A stretch of DNA of 6,154 bases, taken from the NCBI GenBank assembly GCA_009774245.1, contig VSNM01000008.1, positions 1-6,154 on the forward strand, in the 5' to 3' direction. The notes under the pieces were generated by a model, which saw only the letters and a program-made list of their open reading frames with translations, was not told the DNA's origin and searched no databases. Positions within the stretch are counted from its first letter, which is position 1, and every line of letters begins with the position of its first letter. Below, piece by piece: positions 1-6,041 of the stretch. The position numbers were made by a program, and so were the translations under genes. The stretch comes from Lachnospiraceae bacterium (GTDB taxonomy: Bacteria > Bacillota > Clostridia > Lachnospirales > Lachnospiraceae).

Positions 1-1
1 C

Positions 2-181
2 AGCTGCCACTCCCTGCGCAAGACTTTTGGTTATCATGCGTGGAAACAGGGCTGCGATCCGGTTGTGATCATGGTCATTTTCAACCATTCCTCACTCTCC
101 ATCACAAAGCGTTACCTGTGCATCGAGCAGGATGACAAGGACGAGGTATACCGCAACGCTTACAGGACTACAGCAGCATAA
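2..181 (+). CDS. Tyrosine recombinase / phage-type integrase, C-terminal end only (5' part outside window)
   Basis: The first 59 readable residues, up to a TAA stop, are the C-terminal end of a tyrosine site-specific recombinase catalytic domain. The HxLR box (H3, R6 of the visible part, in CHSLRKTF), the later histidine in the NHSS motif (H29) and the nucleophilic tyrosine in TKRYL (Y38) occur in the family's usual order and spacing. They are followed by a short acidic tail (EQDDKDEVY). Such enzymes cut and rejoin DNA through a 3'-phosphotyrosine link to integrate or excise mobile elements. The N-terminal DNA-binding domains and the first catalytic arginine lie left of the window, so completeness cannot be judged. 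It is the only plus-strand gene here and converges on the minus-strand genes to its right. An IS- or integron-like recombinase or a chromosomal XerC/D is possible, but the tail resembles clostridial mobile-element integrases more. Confidence 0.88.
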   Translation, partial: SCHSLRKTFGYHAWKQGCDPVVIMVIFNHSSLSITKRYLCIEQDDKDEVYRNAYRTTAA

Positions 182-199
182 TGCGTCGTTTTGACGTGG

Positions 200-224
200 C
201 ACTGTACTATTTTTCCATACAGTG
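200..224. terminator. Hairpin downstream of the integrase, possible terminator
   Basis: A perfect 7-bp inverted repeat (CACTGTA at 200-206, TACAGTG at 218-224) with an 11-nt loop starts 19 nt after the integrase stop. A run of seven T lies at 242-248, too far from the stem for a classic intrinsic terminator. It may end integrase transcription, or be a recombinase or regulator binding site. Position is the main argument. Confidence 0.35.
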
Positions 225-448
225 TTGACGGGAATACCTGCTTTTTTTAATTGAATAATGGATTTATCCATATGCCATGGCCATCATACACGGTCAGGGC
301 TTTTTGGTGTGCCAATCTGCCTGATCGTATGTCACAGATGCCAATGTATGCAGGCAAATATCCGGCAGATGATCATATCCCTCCGCCTTACCGACACAGG
401 CATGTCACACAGGTCAAAAAATTTTTTTGAAAAAAGTCAAAAAAGGGC

Positions 449-476
449 TAAAGTTTTGAAAACACCCTACCGATAT
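449..476 (+). promoter_or_regulatory. Sigma-D / sigma-28 (flagellar-type) promoter, orphan
   Basis: TAAA at 449-452 (within CTAAAGTTTT) and ACCGATAT at 469-476 are separated by 16 nt. This closely matches the flagellar sigma-factor consensus TAAA-N(about 15)-GCCGATAT, with one mismatch in the -10 octamer. The -35 box is preceded by A-rich and T-rich tracts (about 415-446), which could act as UP-like sequence. It points right, with a predicted start near 483-485. In motile clostridia such promoters drive flagellin and late chemotaxis or motility genes. No plus-strand gene follows within the window; the transcript would immediately enter the palindrome at 491-528. Seen: the motif and spacing. 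Inferred: function. Confidence 0.7.
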
Positions 477-490
477 ATAAGGTGTAAGCA

Positions 491-528
491 AAGAGATGCA
501 ACAATTTAGACAAATTGTTGCATCTCTT
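491..528. repeat. Perfect palindrome, 17-bp arms with 4-nt loop
   Basis: AAGAGATGCAACAATTT (491-507) and its exact reverse complement (512-528) are separated by AGAC. As RNA it would be a long AT-rich hairpin. There is no proper U-run on either side (TATTATCTT follows on the plus strand, TGCTTACACC on the minus), so it is an atypical terminator. It begins about 6-8 nt after the predicted sigma-D start. It also lies about 180 nt beyond the end of the minus-strand gene pair. Options are a bidirectional terminator, a short structured RNA driven by the sigma-D promoter, a regulator operator, or the end of a mobile element. Confidence 0.8.
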
Positions 529-709
529 ATTATCTTACCATTTTCAAATATTATTACCAGTTTAGATTATCTGTTGCACATAGATATGACATACTAAACA
601 CAGAAACGGAAAGAAATCTGCGCATCGTCAAGAATAAGTCAGACACCATAATATCCATTGTCTAGGAAGAGAAACCTATAAAGGTAATGTATGGAGACAT
701 GTTCTACTC

Positions 710-886
710 TTATGAATTGGAAACTGCCCTTTTACGCTTGTATTCTTCAATCACAGCCACCATTTCCTTACTCTTTTGAATACTTTTCTGCAATTCTGCT
801 TCATCAACCTTATGATTCGGATCTGGTTCAACTATTTTCAACGGTTCAAAGCTATATACCATATCATTCAAAGATGTTCTTTTCAT
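710..886 (-). CDS. Small hypothetical protein, partner of the JAB-domain gene
   Basis: Encodes 58 residues and I do not recognise a named family. The sequence is hydrophilic, with no signal peptide or membrane segment. The C-terminal half, about residues 27-54, is rich in Glu, Lys and Gln (AELQKSIQKSKEM, then VIEEYKRKR) and is probably a single charged helix. The ATG at 886-884 is chosen because GAGG lies 8 nt upstream; a TTG two codons earlier is too close to that site. The start is 17 nt past the stop of the JAB-domain gene, so the two are almost certainly one operon and may work together, possibly as a small accessory to the JAB protein. A TAA ends it at 710. The pairing is the best evidence that it is real. 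Confidence 0.7.
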   Translation of the reverse strand: MKRTSLNDMVYSFEPLKIVEPDPNHKVDEAELQKSIQKSKEMVAVIEEYKRKRAVSNS

Positions 887-903
887 AAGCAATACCTCAC
901 TTT

Positions 904-1521
904 CTACCGATAATATAATCCTGCTTCACTGCACTTCGCCAGAAAAGTCAATGTTGCCATGTACACTTCCGTACCTGGAGAATTTCTTTTCAATCCTTGT
1001 ATGCACTCCTTAAACAAAACGACAACCTTATCATAATCAAAATCTTTATCTCGTTTCATATAATGGACTGTTCCCTGATTTGATACCACCACTATCACTG
1101 CAAGCATAGGATGCTGAACAAAAAATTGCACATCTTCCAATGAAAAAGTCTGCGTTGACGGATGATTATGCAACAGAACAACCGCAACAGATTTGCTTGA
1201 AACAATCATGTGGTTTGACAAGGTATCTGATAATACATCAACATCGTGCTCTGTTCCCAATGCAACGCCAAAATTATGCAAGGGATCAGGCTTTCCCAAA
1301 TCACAGGTTAGGGCAACTTCATTACTATCATTGCTCTCTTTTGAAATAACTAATACATTCCTTGCCAGTTCCTGCATAATCCGATTTTGCTCATCTGTAA
1401 AACCGTAATATTCAATCAGCGGAACTTTATCTATTGCAACATCAGTAATATACACTTTCTTATCTCGTTTCTTTGCCATCTCCAAAGACTCTGGATTGGC
1501 CGGCCTGTTCGAAGCATTCAT
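904..1521 (-). CDS. RadC-like JAB/JAMM-domain protein of mobile-element type
   Basis: Encodes 205 residues from the chosen start. The core is a JAB/MPN+ fold signature: H118-N-H120-P-S, then S127-x-x-D130 (HNHPSTQTFSLED). This is the zinc-binding motif of RadC-like proteins, but with six residues between the second His and the Ser where classical RadC has seven. E68 (NEVALTCDL) may be the upstream catalytic glutamate. Hydrophobic strands flank the motif (SVAVVLL before, LAVIVVVSNQGTVHY after). JAB-domain proteins are often carried by integrative elements and phages; the substrate is unknown, and a zinc-dependent peptidase is only a fold-based possibility. ATG 1521-1519 is preferred because AAGGAAG lies 8 nt upstream. 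ATG 1527-1525 overlaps the TGA of a small upstream frame, and a TTG at 1581 has no well-placed site. It ends 17 nt before the small partner gene. Confidence 0.85.
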   Translation of the reverse strand: MNASNRPANPESLEMAKKRDKKVYITDVAIDKVPLIEYYGFTDEQNRIMQELARNVLVISKESNDSNEVALTCDLGKPDPLHNFGVALGTEHDVDVLSDTLSNHMIVSSKSVAVVLLHNHPSTQTFSLEDVQFFVQHPMLAVIVVVSNQGTVHYMKRDKDFDYDKVVVLFKECIQGLKRNSPGTEVYMATLTFLAKCSEAGLYYR

Positions 1522-1526
1522 CGGCA

Positions 1527-1589
1527 TCACTTCCTTTCCACAATTATCTGTTCGCTCGTAGTATACCAGAATACCATCCAAATTTGCAC
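1527..1589 (-). CDS. Possible 20-codon leader ORF upstream of the JAB gene
   Basis: A GTG at 1589-1587 has a perfect GGAGG (1604-1600) 10 nt upstream and opens a 20-codon frame. Its TGA overlaps an in-frame ATG of the JAB gene (TGATG, 1529-1525). The peptide is rich in aromatic residues near its start (WMVFWY). The GGAGG is otherwise unexplained, because it is too far from any JAB-gene start. It could be a leader allowing translational coupling, or the remains of a longer gene cut off by rearrangement. It is short enough to be chance. Confidence 0.3.
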   Translation of the reverse strand: MQIWMVFWYTTSEQIIVERK

Positions 1590-1652
1590 CCTGTTTCTAC
1601 CTCCAATTCATTGTTACTGGTATATCCCGTCATTCTTTTGCTCTGTAGAACC

Positions 1653-3237
1653 CTACACAACCGCCTCCACAATCGTCTTTTCGCCAACCCGAATCTCTTT
1701 TACACCCGTTTCCTTCTTTTGATTAAAATTAAAGCTGACCAGATACCCCTTGTCCTTGTGATAATAATCGAGATACTCTGTCAACTGTTTCTCGCCTCTT
1801 TCATTGTATTCACTGCCACGCCAGATCTTGAGCTCCACGATAAACTGCTCACCGCGATAGTCCACAATCACGTCCGTGCGCCGTGCGCCTTGCGTCTCTC
1901 GTCTGTGCCTCGATATAATAGTTTCCCGTGCCATTGATGACAGGCTTTAGATACAGCAGGAAAAATTTTCGTCCGTTATCTTCCAGAAATCTTTCATCCT
2001 GTATGTCATAGACATCATGAAAATGTATGACAAATTTTTCGAGCAGCCGCGTCATATTGAGCCTGCCGCCCTCGACAAACTGATTCATGTCGCTCTGCGC
2101 ACTGCGGTAAGACTCGCTTTTCAATGCTTCCTTTGTGATCAATGTATTGAGCAGCTTCATCTCAAAGATACGGTTTGCGATCGCTACCTGTCCGTTTCCT
2201 TCTTTGAGAAATCCAAACATGACTCCGATATTGATCGGTTTTACATCAATCTCAAAGGGTATCCGGCGTCCCTGATACAGTATGTTTTCTATCATGTCGT
2301 TCAGATCTTTGTAGATGTCAAGCTGTTTTATCATACTCTGAAACAGCGGCGTACTCTCCTTCAAAATATTTTTGACCGCTTCCGCCACACCTGCAGCCGA
2401 CCAGGCCGCGCTTTCCTCTGCACAACCGCTCTCATCGAAAAGCTTTTCGTCGATGTACTTACATATAGAAGAGACAAGCACCGGATATCCCGACGTGTAC
2501 GCGTAGATCTCCTCCGCCACAGTCTGCGTATCCATTCCTGTATGATAATCCTCCTCATATTCCTCGAGCATTGCGGCAATCTGATTCACCGAAAAGTCCA
2601 TGTCAATATCAAACTTTGCCGCGATATTCCATGGACTGTTATACTGGTGCTCCAATTCCGGACGAATTTTCAATTTCAGATTTTTAATATCATAGACTCC
2701 CGCGAGGATCACAGAATGAAAAATCGGTGTTTCCCATCTCTCCAGATAATATCCCCGAAGCTGTGCCAGAAAATCAATAAATACCTGATTGTTGCTCGCG
2801 CTGTCAACTTCATCGATCATCAGGACTATGGGTTTTGGACAACTTTCACACAGATCGCTCAATGCCACAAACAATTTACTTAATCCATAATCTGTGTCGT
2901 CCGGCGCCGGACCTTGCAATTTTACCGTTCCGCCATATGCCCTCTCTAATTTTCTTGAAATATAATCCGCAAAGGCACGCGAAAATGTTTTTTCGTCTGA
3001 AAAGTTATCCGTTCCTAACAGTTGGAAATCAAGCAATAAAACGATATACGAATCACGTAAATATTTTGCCAGCGCCTGCAGTGTCGTCGTTTTCCCATAC
3101 TGGCGTCCCTTATTAATGACAAAATAACTCCCTCTATCAACAAATACCTTTTTTATTCTATCAAGTCTGTTGTCCAGTTTTACCATATAATGTTCTTCCT
3201 GCATACATGCACCTTCTACATTAAAGTATTTTGCCAT
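1653..3237 (-). pseudogene. AAA-ATPase-like / PD-(D/E)XK nuclease-like protein, frameshifted by a 7-bp duplication
   Basis: The N-terminal frame (3237-1849) reads 462 residues. Its first 452 form an AAA-ATPase-like domain with a Walker A-type loop GRQYGKTT (residues 44-51) and Walker B LMIDEVD (D142, E143). The C-terminal part belongs to the PD-(D/E)XK-like domain usual in this family, with the nearby phrase GNYYIEAQTR. After residue 452 (ARRT) the frame runs into ten unrelated residues and stops. The shifted frame continues exactly with DVIVDY, then FIVELKIW, to a TAG at 1653. Removing one copy of a 7-bp tandem repeat at 1874-1889 restores a 525-residue protein. The nuclease-type residues (D453, E466, K468 in restored numbering) all lie past the break. 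ATG 3237 has GGAGG 8 nt upstream. The family is common and multicopy in gut anaerobes, with unknown biological role. The decay is probably recent, since both parts are otherwise intact. A sequencing error is possible. Confidence 0.88.
1874..1889. repeat. 7-bp tandem duplication (2.3 copies) causing the frameshift
   Basis: Period-7 identity runs from 1874 to 1889 (CCGTGCG, CCGTGCG, CC on the plus strand). One extra 7-bp unit equals two codons plus one base, which moves the reading frame of the AAA-ATPase-like gene. Deleting either copy joins ...DARRT directly to DVIVDY... in frame. Confidence 0.9.
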
Positions 3238-3245
3238 ACTTCACA
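3238..3245 (-). promoter_or_regulatory. Spacer between GGAGG ribosome-binding site and the AAA-ATPase-like start
   Basis: GGAGG sits immediately upstream of this 8-nt spacer (about 3250-3246 on the minus strand), just before the ATG at 3237. It fixes the start and excludes the internal Met codons 12 and 18. Confidence 0.7.
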
Positions 3246-3287
3246 CCTCCACCTTATCCTAATCATTTTTATCCATCATTATCTATA

Positions 3288-3316
3288 ATAATATACTACT
3301 TTACCCTCTTTCGCAA
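3288..3316 (-). promoter_or_regulatory. Sigma-A-type promoter of the AAA-ATPase-like gene
   Basis: On the minus strand TTGCGA (3316-3311, 4 of 6 to TTGACA) and TATTAT (3293-3288, 5 of 6 to TATAAT) are separated by exactly 17 nt. The predicted start is near 3281, giving a leader of about 44 nt before the ATG at 3237. This promoter makes the gene independent of the ftsH operon. Confidence 0.6.
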
Positions 3317-3344
3317 TCTATATTTACGAGCCAATCAAGCCTCC

Positions 3345-3438
3345 TGCACGGGGCTGTGCAATCGAGTAGAGGAATGACCTTCTTCACTACTCGCTGCGCT
3401 GGGTGTCCGTCAGCCAACCGATTTATCGGTTTGATGAC
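3345..3438. other. Hairpin-rich intergenic element downstream of ftsH
   Basis: Three inverted repeats lie close together. The first is TGCAC/GTGCA (3345-3349, 3356-3360; 6-nt loop). The second is CGAGTAG/CTACTCG (3363-3369, 3387-3393; 17-nt loop). The third is AACCGAT/ATCGGTT (3416-3422, 3425-3431; 2-nt loop), which extends through an internal 3x3 mismatch to GTCA/TGAC (3409-3412, 3435-3438). The spacing suggests a folded RNA or an interspersed repeat unit. A 60-codon minus-strand frame (3483-3301) covers it but has no ribosome-binding site, begins inside the ftsH terminator and shows no domain. A real small protein is not excluded. No known RNA family is recognised. Confidence 0.4.
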
Positions 3439-3466
3439 ATATTTCCTCTGGGTGCCCGTGTGCATA

Positions 3467-3503
3467 AAGACAGCCACCCGCATTCACTGCCAGTGGCTGT
3501 CTT
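3467..3503 (-). terminator. Probable terminator hairpin of the hpt-ftsH operon
   Basis: A perfect 11-bp stem (AAGACAGCCAC at 3467-3477, GTGGCTGTCTT at 3493-3503) with a 15-nt loop begins 17 nt after the ftsH stop. Read on the minus strand it is followed only by a short T stretch (TTTATGC), so termination may be partial. A competing pairing, GGGTG (3450-3454) with CACCC (3475-3479), overlaps the stem. Confidence 0.6.
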
Positions 3504-3520
3504 ATCAGTTTACTATCAAA

Positions 3521-5323
3521 TTATGCAAACAGCGCCTCAAACTCATCCCTGCCGATCTTTTCCTTCTCGAGCAGAAGCTCCGCGCAGGCGTGAAGCACAC
3601 CTTCATTCTTCATAATGATATCCTTCGCCTTCTTGTAGCAGTCGTCCACGATCGCCTTCACCTCGACATCGATCTCGCTCGCAACCGCCTCAGAATGGCT
3701 TCTCGTGTGCGCCAGATCGCGCCCGATAAACACCTCGTTGTCATCCTCATCATAATTGATGACTCCGATATTGTCCGAAAAGCCGTACTTTGTCACCATA
3801 GCCCGCGCCACCTTGGTCGCCTTCTTGATATCGCTCGAGGCGCCGGTCGTCACATCGTCAAAGATGATCTCCTCCGCGATGCGCCCGCCAAGTGAAACCA
3901 TGATATCCTGCAGCATCCTGCCCTTGGTGTTAAACATCTCGTCCCGCTCAGGAAGCGGCATCGTGTATCCAGCAGCGCCGAGCCCCGTCGGTATGATCGA
4001 CACCGTATAGACCGGTCCTACATCCGGAAGCAGATGAAACAGGATCGCGTGGCCTGCCTCGTGGTACGCCGTAATCTTCTTTTCTTTATCCGATATAATG
4101 CGGCTCTTCTTCTCCGCTCCGATGCCGACCTTGATAAAGGACTTCCTGATGTCCTCCTGTTTGATAAAAGAACGGTTTTCCTTGGCTGCCTGTATCGCCG
4201 ACTCATTCAGCAGATTTTCGAGATCAGCGCCCGTGAAGCCCGCCGTCGTCTGCGCCACCTGCTTTAAGTCCACATCCTCCGCAAGCGGCTTGTTCTTTGC
4301 ATGCACATTGAGGATTTCCTCCCTGCCGCCCACATCCGGCGGAGATACTGTGATCTTTCTGTCAAAGCGCCCCGGGCGCAGGATTGCTGGATCAAGAATA
4401 TCGACACGGTTCGTCGCTGCCATCACGATGATTCCCTCATTGGTGCCAAATCCGTCCATCTCCACAAGCATCTGGTTCAAGGTCTGCTCGCGCTCGTCAT
4501 GGCCGCCGCCCATACCGGTACCACGACGCCTCGCCACCGCGTCAATCTCGTCGATGAACACGATACATGGCGCATTCTTCTTCGCCTCCGCAAACAGATC
4601 ACGCACTCTCGACGCACCGACACCGACGAACATCTCCACAAAGTCGGAACCCGATATTGAGAAAAACGGCACATTTGCCTCGCCTGCGATCGCTTTTGCC
4701 AGTAAGGTCTTACCAGTTCCAGGCGCGCCCTCCAGAAGCACACCTTTCGGGATTCGCGCCCCGACCTTTGTATACTTTCCAGGATCTTTTAGGAAATCGA
4801 CGATCTCCTCGAGATCTTCCTTCTCCTCCTTGAGACCGGCAACATCCTTGAGCGTGACCTCACCGCCTGTCATGAGACGCGCCCTGCTCTTCCCGAAATT
4901 CATCATCTTACCGCCGCTGTTTCCGGCATTCTGGGCGTTCATCATGCTGAACATAAATACCACGACCACCAGCAGCATCAGCAATGGAAGCAGCTCTGTG
5001 ATAAACCAGTTCTCCTGCGGCACATCCCGCACGATCGGCTCAATGTTGTAGCCCCTCACGATCTCCTGCGCCTCAACGACATCGGACACATAGAGATTTC
5101 TCTGTTGGTTGTCCTTCAATGTGATGCGCAGCATCCCCGTGGGCACCTGCGCATTCGGATGAATCTCCACATCCACGACCAGCCCCTCCTCCATCTCGGA
5201 CACAAACTGTGCCATCGTGTAGGAGCCGCCATTTCCGCTGTTCGTGCTCGCCCAGATTAATACCAGCACCAGTATCAATATAAAAATAAACGTTAAATTA
5301 ATTCCTTTTGCACCTTTTCCCAA
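3521..5323 (-). CDS. ftsH: ATP-dependent zinc metalloprotease FtsH
   Basis: Encodes 600 residues, within the usual bacterial FtsH size. It is a membrane-anchored hexameric protease that degrades misfolded membrane proteins and selected regulators. From the N-terminus: a transmembrane helix (about 10-25), an extracytoplasmic domain, a second helix (about 109-128), then the AAA+ module. The AAA+ module has Walker A GAPGTGKT (199-206), the pore motif FVG (232-234), Walker B FIDEID (D258, E259) and the arginine-finger region RPGRFDR (316-322). The peptidase follows with HEAGH (421-425) and the third zinc ligand D498 in ASSDIKKAT. All key residues are present. The start is a TTG at 5323-5321, because AAGGAG (5336-5331) lies 7 nt upstream; an earlier in-frame TTG at 5350 lies inside hpt and lacks a site. 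It follows the hpt stop by 13 nt, the common Firmicute hpt-ftsH arrangement. Confidence 0.97.
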   Translation of the reverse strand: MGKGAKGINLTFIFILILVLVLIWASTNSGNGGSYTMAQFVSEMEEGLVVDVEIHPNAQVPTGMLRITLKDNQQRNLYVSDVVEAQEIVRGYNIEPIVRDVPQENWFITELLPLLMLLVVVVFMFSMMNAQNAGNSGGKMMNFGKSRARLMTGGEVTLKDVAGLKEEKEDLEEIVDFLKDPGKYTKVGARIPKGVLLEGAPGTGKTLLAKAIAGEANVPFFSISGSDFVEMFVGVGASRVRDLFAEAKKNAPCIVFIDEIDAVARRRGTGMGGGHDEREQTLNQMLVEMDGFGTNEGIIVMAATNRVDILDPAILRPGRFDRKITVSPPDVGGREEILNVHAKNKPLAEDVDLKQVAQTTAGFTGADLENLLNESAIQAAKENRSFIKQEDIRKSFIKVGIGAEKKSRIISDKEKKITAYHEAGHAILFHLLPDVGPVYTVSIIPTGLGAAGYTMPLPERDEMFNTKGRMLQDIMVSLGGRIAEEIIFDDVTTGASSDIKKATKVARAMVTKYGFSDNIGVINYDEDDNEVFIGRDLAHTRSHSEAVASEIDVEVKAIVDDCYKKAKDIIMKNEGVLHACAELLLEKEKIGRDEFEALFA

Positions 5324-5330
5324 TTTCTGT

Positions 5331-5336
5331 CTCCTT
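5331..5336 (-). promoter_or_regulatory. Ribosome-binding site deciding the ftsH TTG start
   Basis: AAGGAG on the minus strand, immediately before the ACAGAAA spacer and the TTG at 5323. It falls directly after the hpt stop codon and rules out the longer frame that begins within hpt. Confidence 0.8.
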
Positions 5337-5861
5337 CTAGTCAAACTCAACTACGCCGATATACGGAAGATTTCTGTATCGCTGATCATAGTCAAGACCA
5401 TAACCCACGACAAACTCATCTGGTATCTCGAAGCCTGTGTAATCCACCTTCACATCGACAACGCGCCGTTCCGGTTTGTCAAGCAGCGTGCAGAGCTTCA
5501 TGCTTCCCGGTCCGCGCTGCCCCAGCAGCTCGAGCAGATAGCTCAGCGTCCTGCCGGAATCCACGATATCCTCCACGACGATGACGTCCTTATCCTTCAG
5601 TGGCTCGTCAAGATCCTTCACAATCTTGACAACTCCGCTCGACTTCGTGTTGCCGCCATAGCTTGACACAGACATAAAATCAAGCGACACCGGCACGGTG
5701 ATGCGCTTGGCAAGCTCACACATAAAAAAACTGCCGCCCTTGAGCACACACACCAGATGAACCTGTCTGCCTGCATAGTCGCGGCTGATCTGCTCACCGA
5801 TCTCCTTGATCCTGATGTCCACCTCTTCCTCCGTCAACATGACTCTGATTCTCTCAGCCAT
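5337..5861 (-). CDS. hpt: Hypoxanthine phosphoribosyltransferase
   Basis: Encodes 174 residues, normal for the short bacterial enzyme. It salvages hypoxanthine (and usually guanine) in the cytoplasm by transferring the phosphoribosyl group of PRPP, giving IMP or GMP and pyrophosphate. The PRPP-binding motif VIVVEDIVDSGRT occupies residues 93-105, with the acidic pair E97-D98 and D101. The LKGGSFF loop (40-46) binds pyrophosphate. SSYGG (66-70) is the mobile active-site loop. The C-terminal DEFVVGYGLDYDQRYRNLPYIG is the purine-site region typical of the family. ATG 5861 is preceded by AAAGGAGG at 8 nt. It sits between tilS and ftsH, as in many Firmicutes. A palindromic repeat occupies almost the whole upstream spacer, so its transcription must start inside that repeat or read through from tilS. 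Confidence 0.96.
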   Translation of the reverse strand: MAERIRVMLTEEEVDIRIKEIGEQISRDYAGRQVHLVCVLKGGSFFMCELAKRITVPVSLDFMSVSSYGGNTKSSGVVKIVKDLDEPLKDKDVIVVEDIVDSGRTLSYLLELLGQRGPGSMKLCTLLDKPERRVVDVKVDYTGFEIPDEFVVGYGLDYDQRYRNLPYIGVVEFD

Positions 5862-5886
5862 ATTCGAGCCCTCCTTTGTTTACTTA

Positions 5887-6041
5887 GGAACTGTTAATAA
5901 ATTACTCATGACAATTACTTGTCTAAATGTCCATCTGCGGCATCAGATAATCTTGGCGTAGCCCGCTACGCCTGCGATTATCTTCTTTGCAGCTGAACAT
6001 TTATACGGCGTACTTGTCACAAGTAATTCCTTAACAGTTCC
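5887..6041. mobile_element. 155-bp palindromic MITE-like element between tilS and hpt
   Basis: The ends are perfect 12-bp inverted repeats, AGGAACTGTTAA (5886-5897) and TTAACAGTTCCT (6031-6042). Further matching segments pair inward: AATTACT/AGTAATT, TGACAA/TTGTCA, TAAATGT/ACATTTA, AGATAATC/GATTATCT, and the apex GGCGTAGC/GCTACGCC (5955-5962, 5965-5972) with a 2-nt loop. The whole unit is thus one long imperfect hairpin of about 75 bp. It has no meaningful ORF. TTA occurs directly on both sides (5884-5886 and 6042-6044) and may be a target-site duplication, though with A-T ends the assignment is ambiguous. It fits a miniature inverted-repeat element mobilised in trans; a fixed palindromic regulatory repeat is the alternative. 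Confidence 0.8.

Larger units (their letters stand above)
182..709. other. Gene-poor, AT-rich spacer of about 530 bp
   Basis: No convincing coding region is visible. An 83-codon plus-strand open frame (258-509) has no ribosome-binding site, resembles nothing I recognise, and runs through both the sigma-D promoter and the palindrome. A stop-bounded plus-strand frame ending with a TAG near 665 has no usable start. What the stretch does hold is a hairpin at 200-224, A/T tracts at about 415-446, a sigma-D-type promoter (449-476) and a perfect palindrome (491-528). Between 530 and 709 I see nothing further I can support. Confidence 0.6.

Noticed and set aside
258..509. 83-codon plus-strand open frame
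   Set aside because: It has no ribosome-binding site and no recognisable domain, and it runs through the sigma-D promoter and into the palindrome.
542..667. Plus-strand stop-bounded frame ending with TAG near 665, possible gene remnant after the orphan promoter
   Set aside because: It has no start codon or ribosome-binding site and its translation resembles neither flagellin nor any other family I know.
691..888. 65-codon plus-strand open frame opposite the small hypothetical gene
   Set aside because: It is antisense to a minus-strand gene that has a ribosome-binding site and an operon context.
1849..1934. Programmed ribosomal frameshift in the AAA-ATPase-like gene
   Set aside because: There is no slippery heptamer of the usual type, and the shift is fully explained by an extra 7-bp repeat unit.
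2017..2883. 288-codon plus-strand open frame opposite the AAA-ATPase-like gene
   Set aside because: It is antisense to a clearly recognisable protein, its composition is odd (many Cys, His and Arg), and it has no credible ribosome-binding site.
3301..3483. 60-codon minus-strand open frame downstream of ftsH
   Set aside because: It begins inside the ftsH terminator hairpin, lacks a ribosome-binding site, and spans several hairpins, so a structured non-coding element is more likely. It is not fully excluded.
4098..5051. 317-codon plus-strand open frame opposite ftsH
   Set aside because: It is a shadow of the GC-rich ftsH codons, Ser/Pro-rich with no family resemblance.
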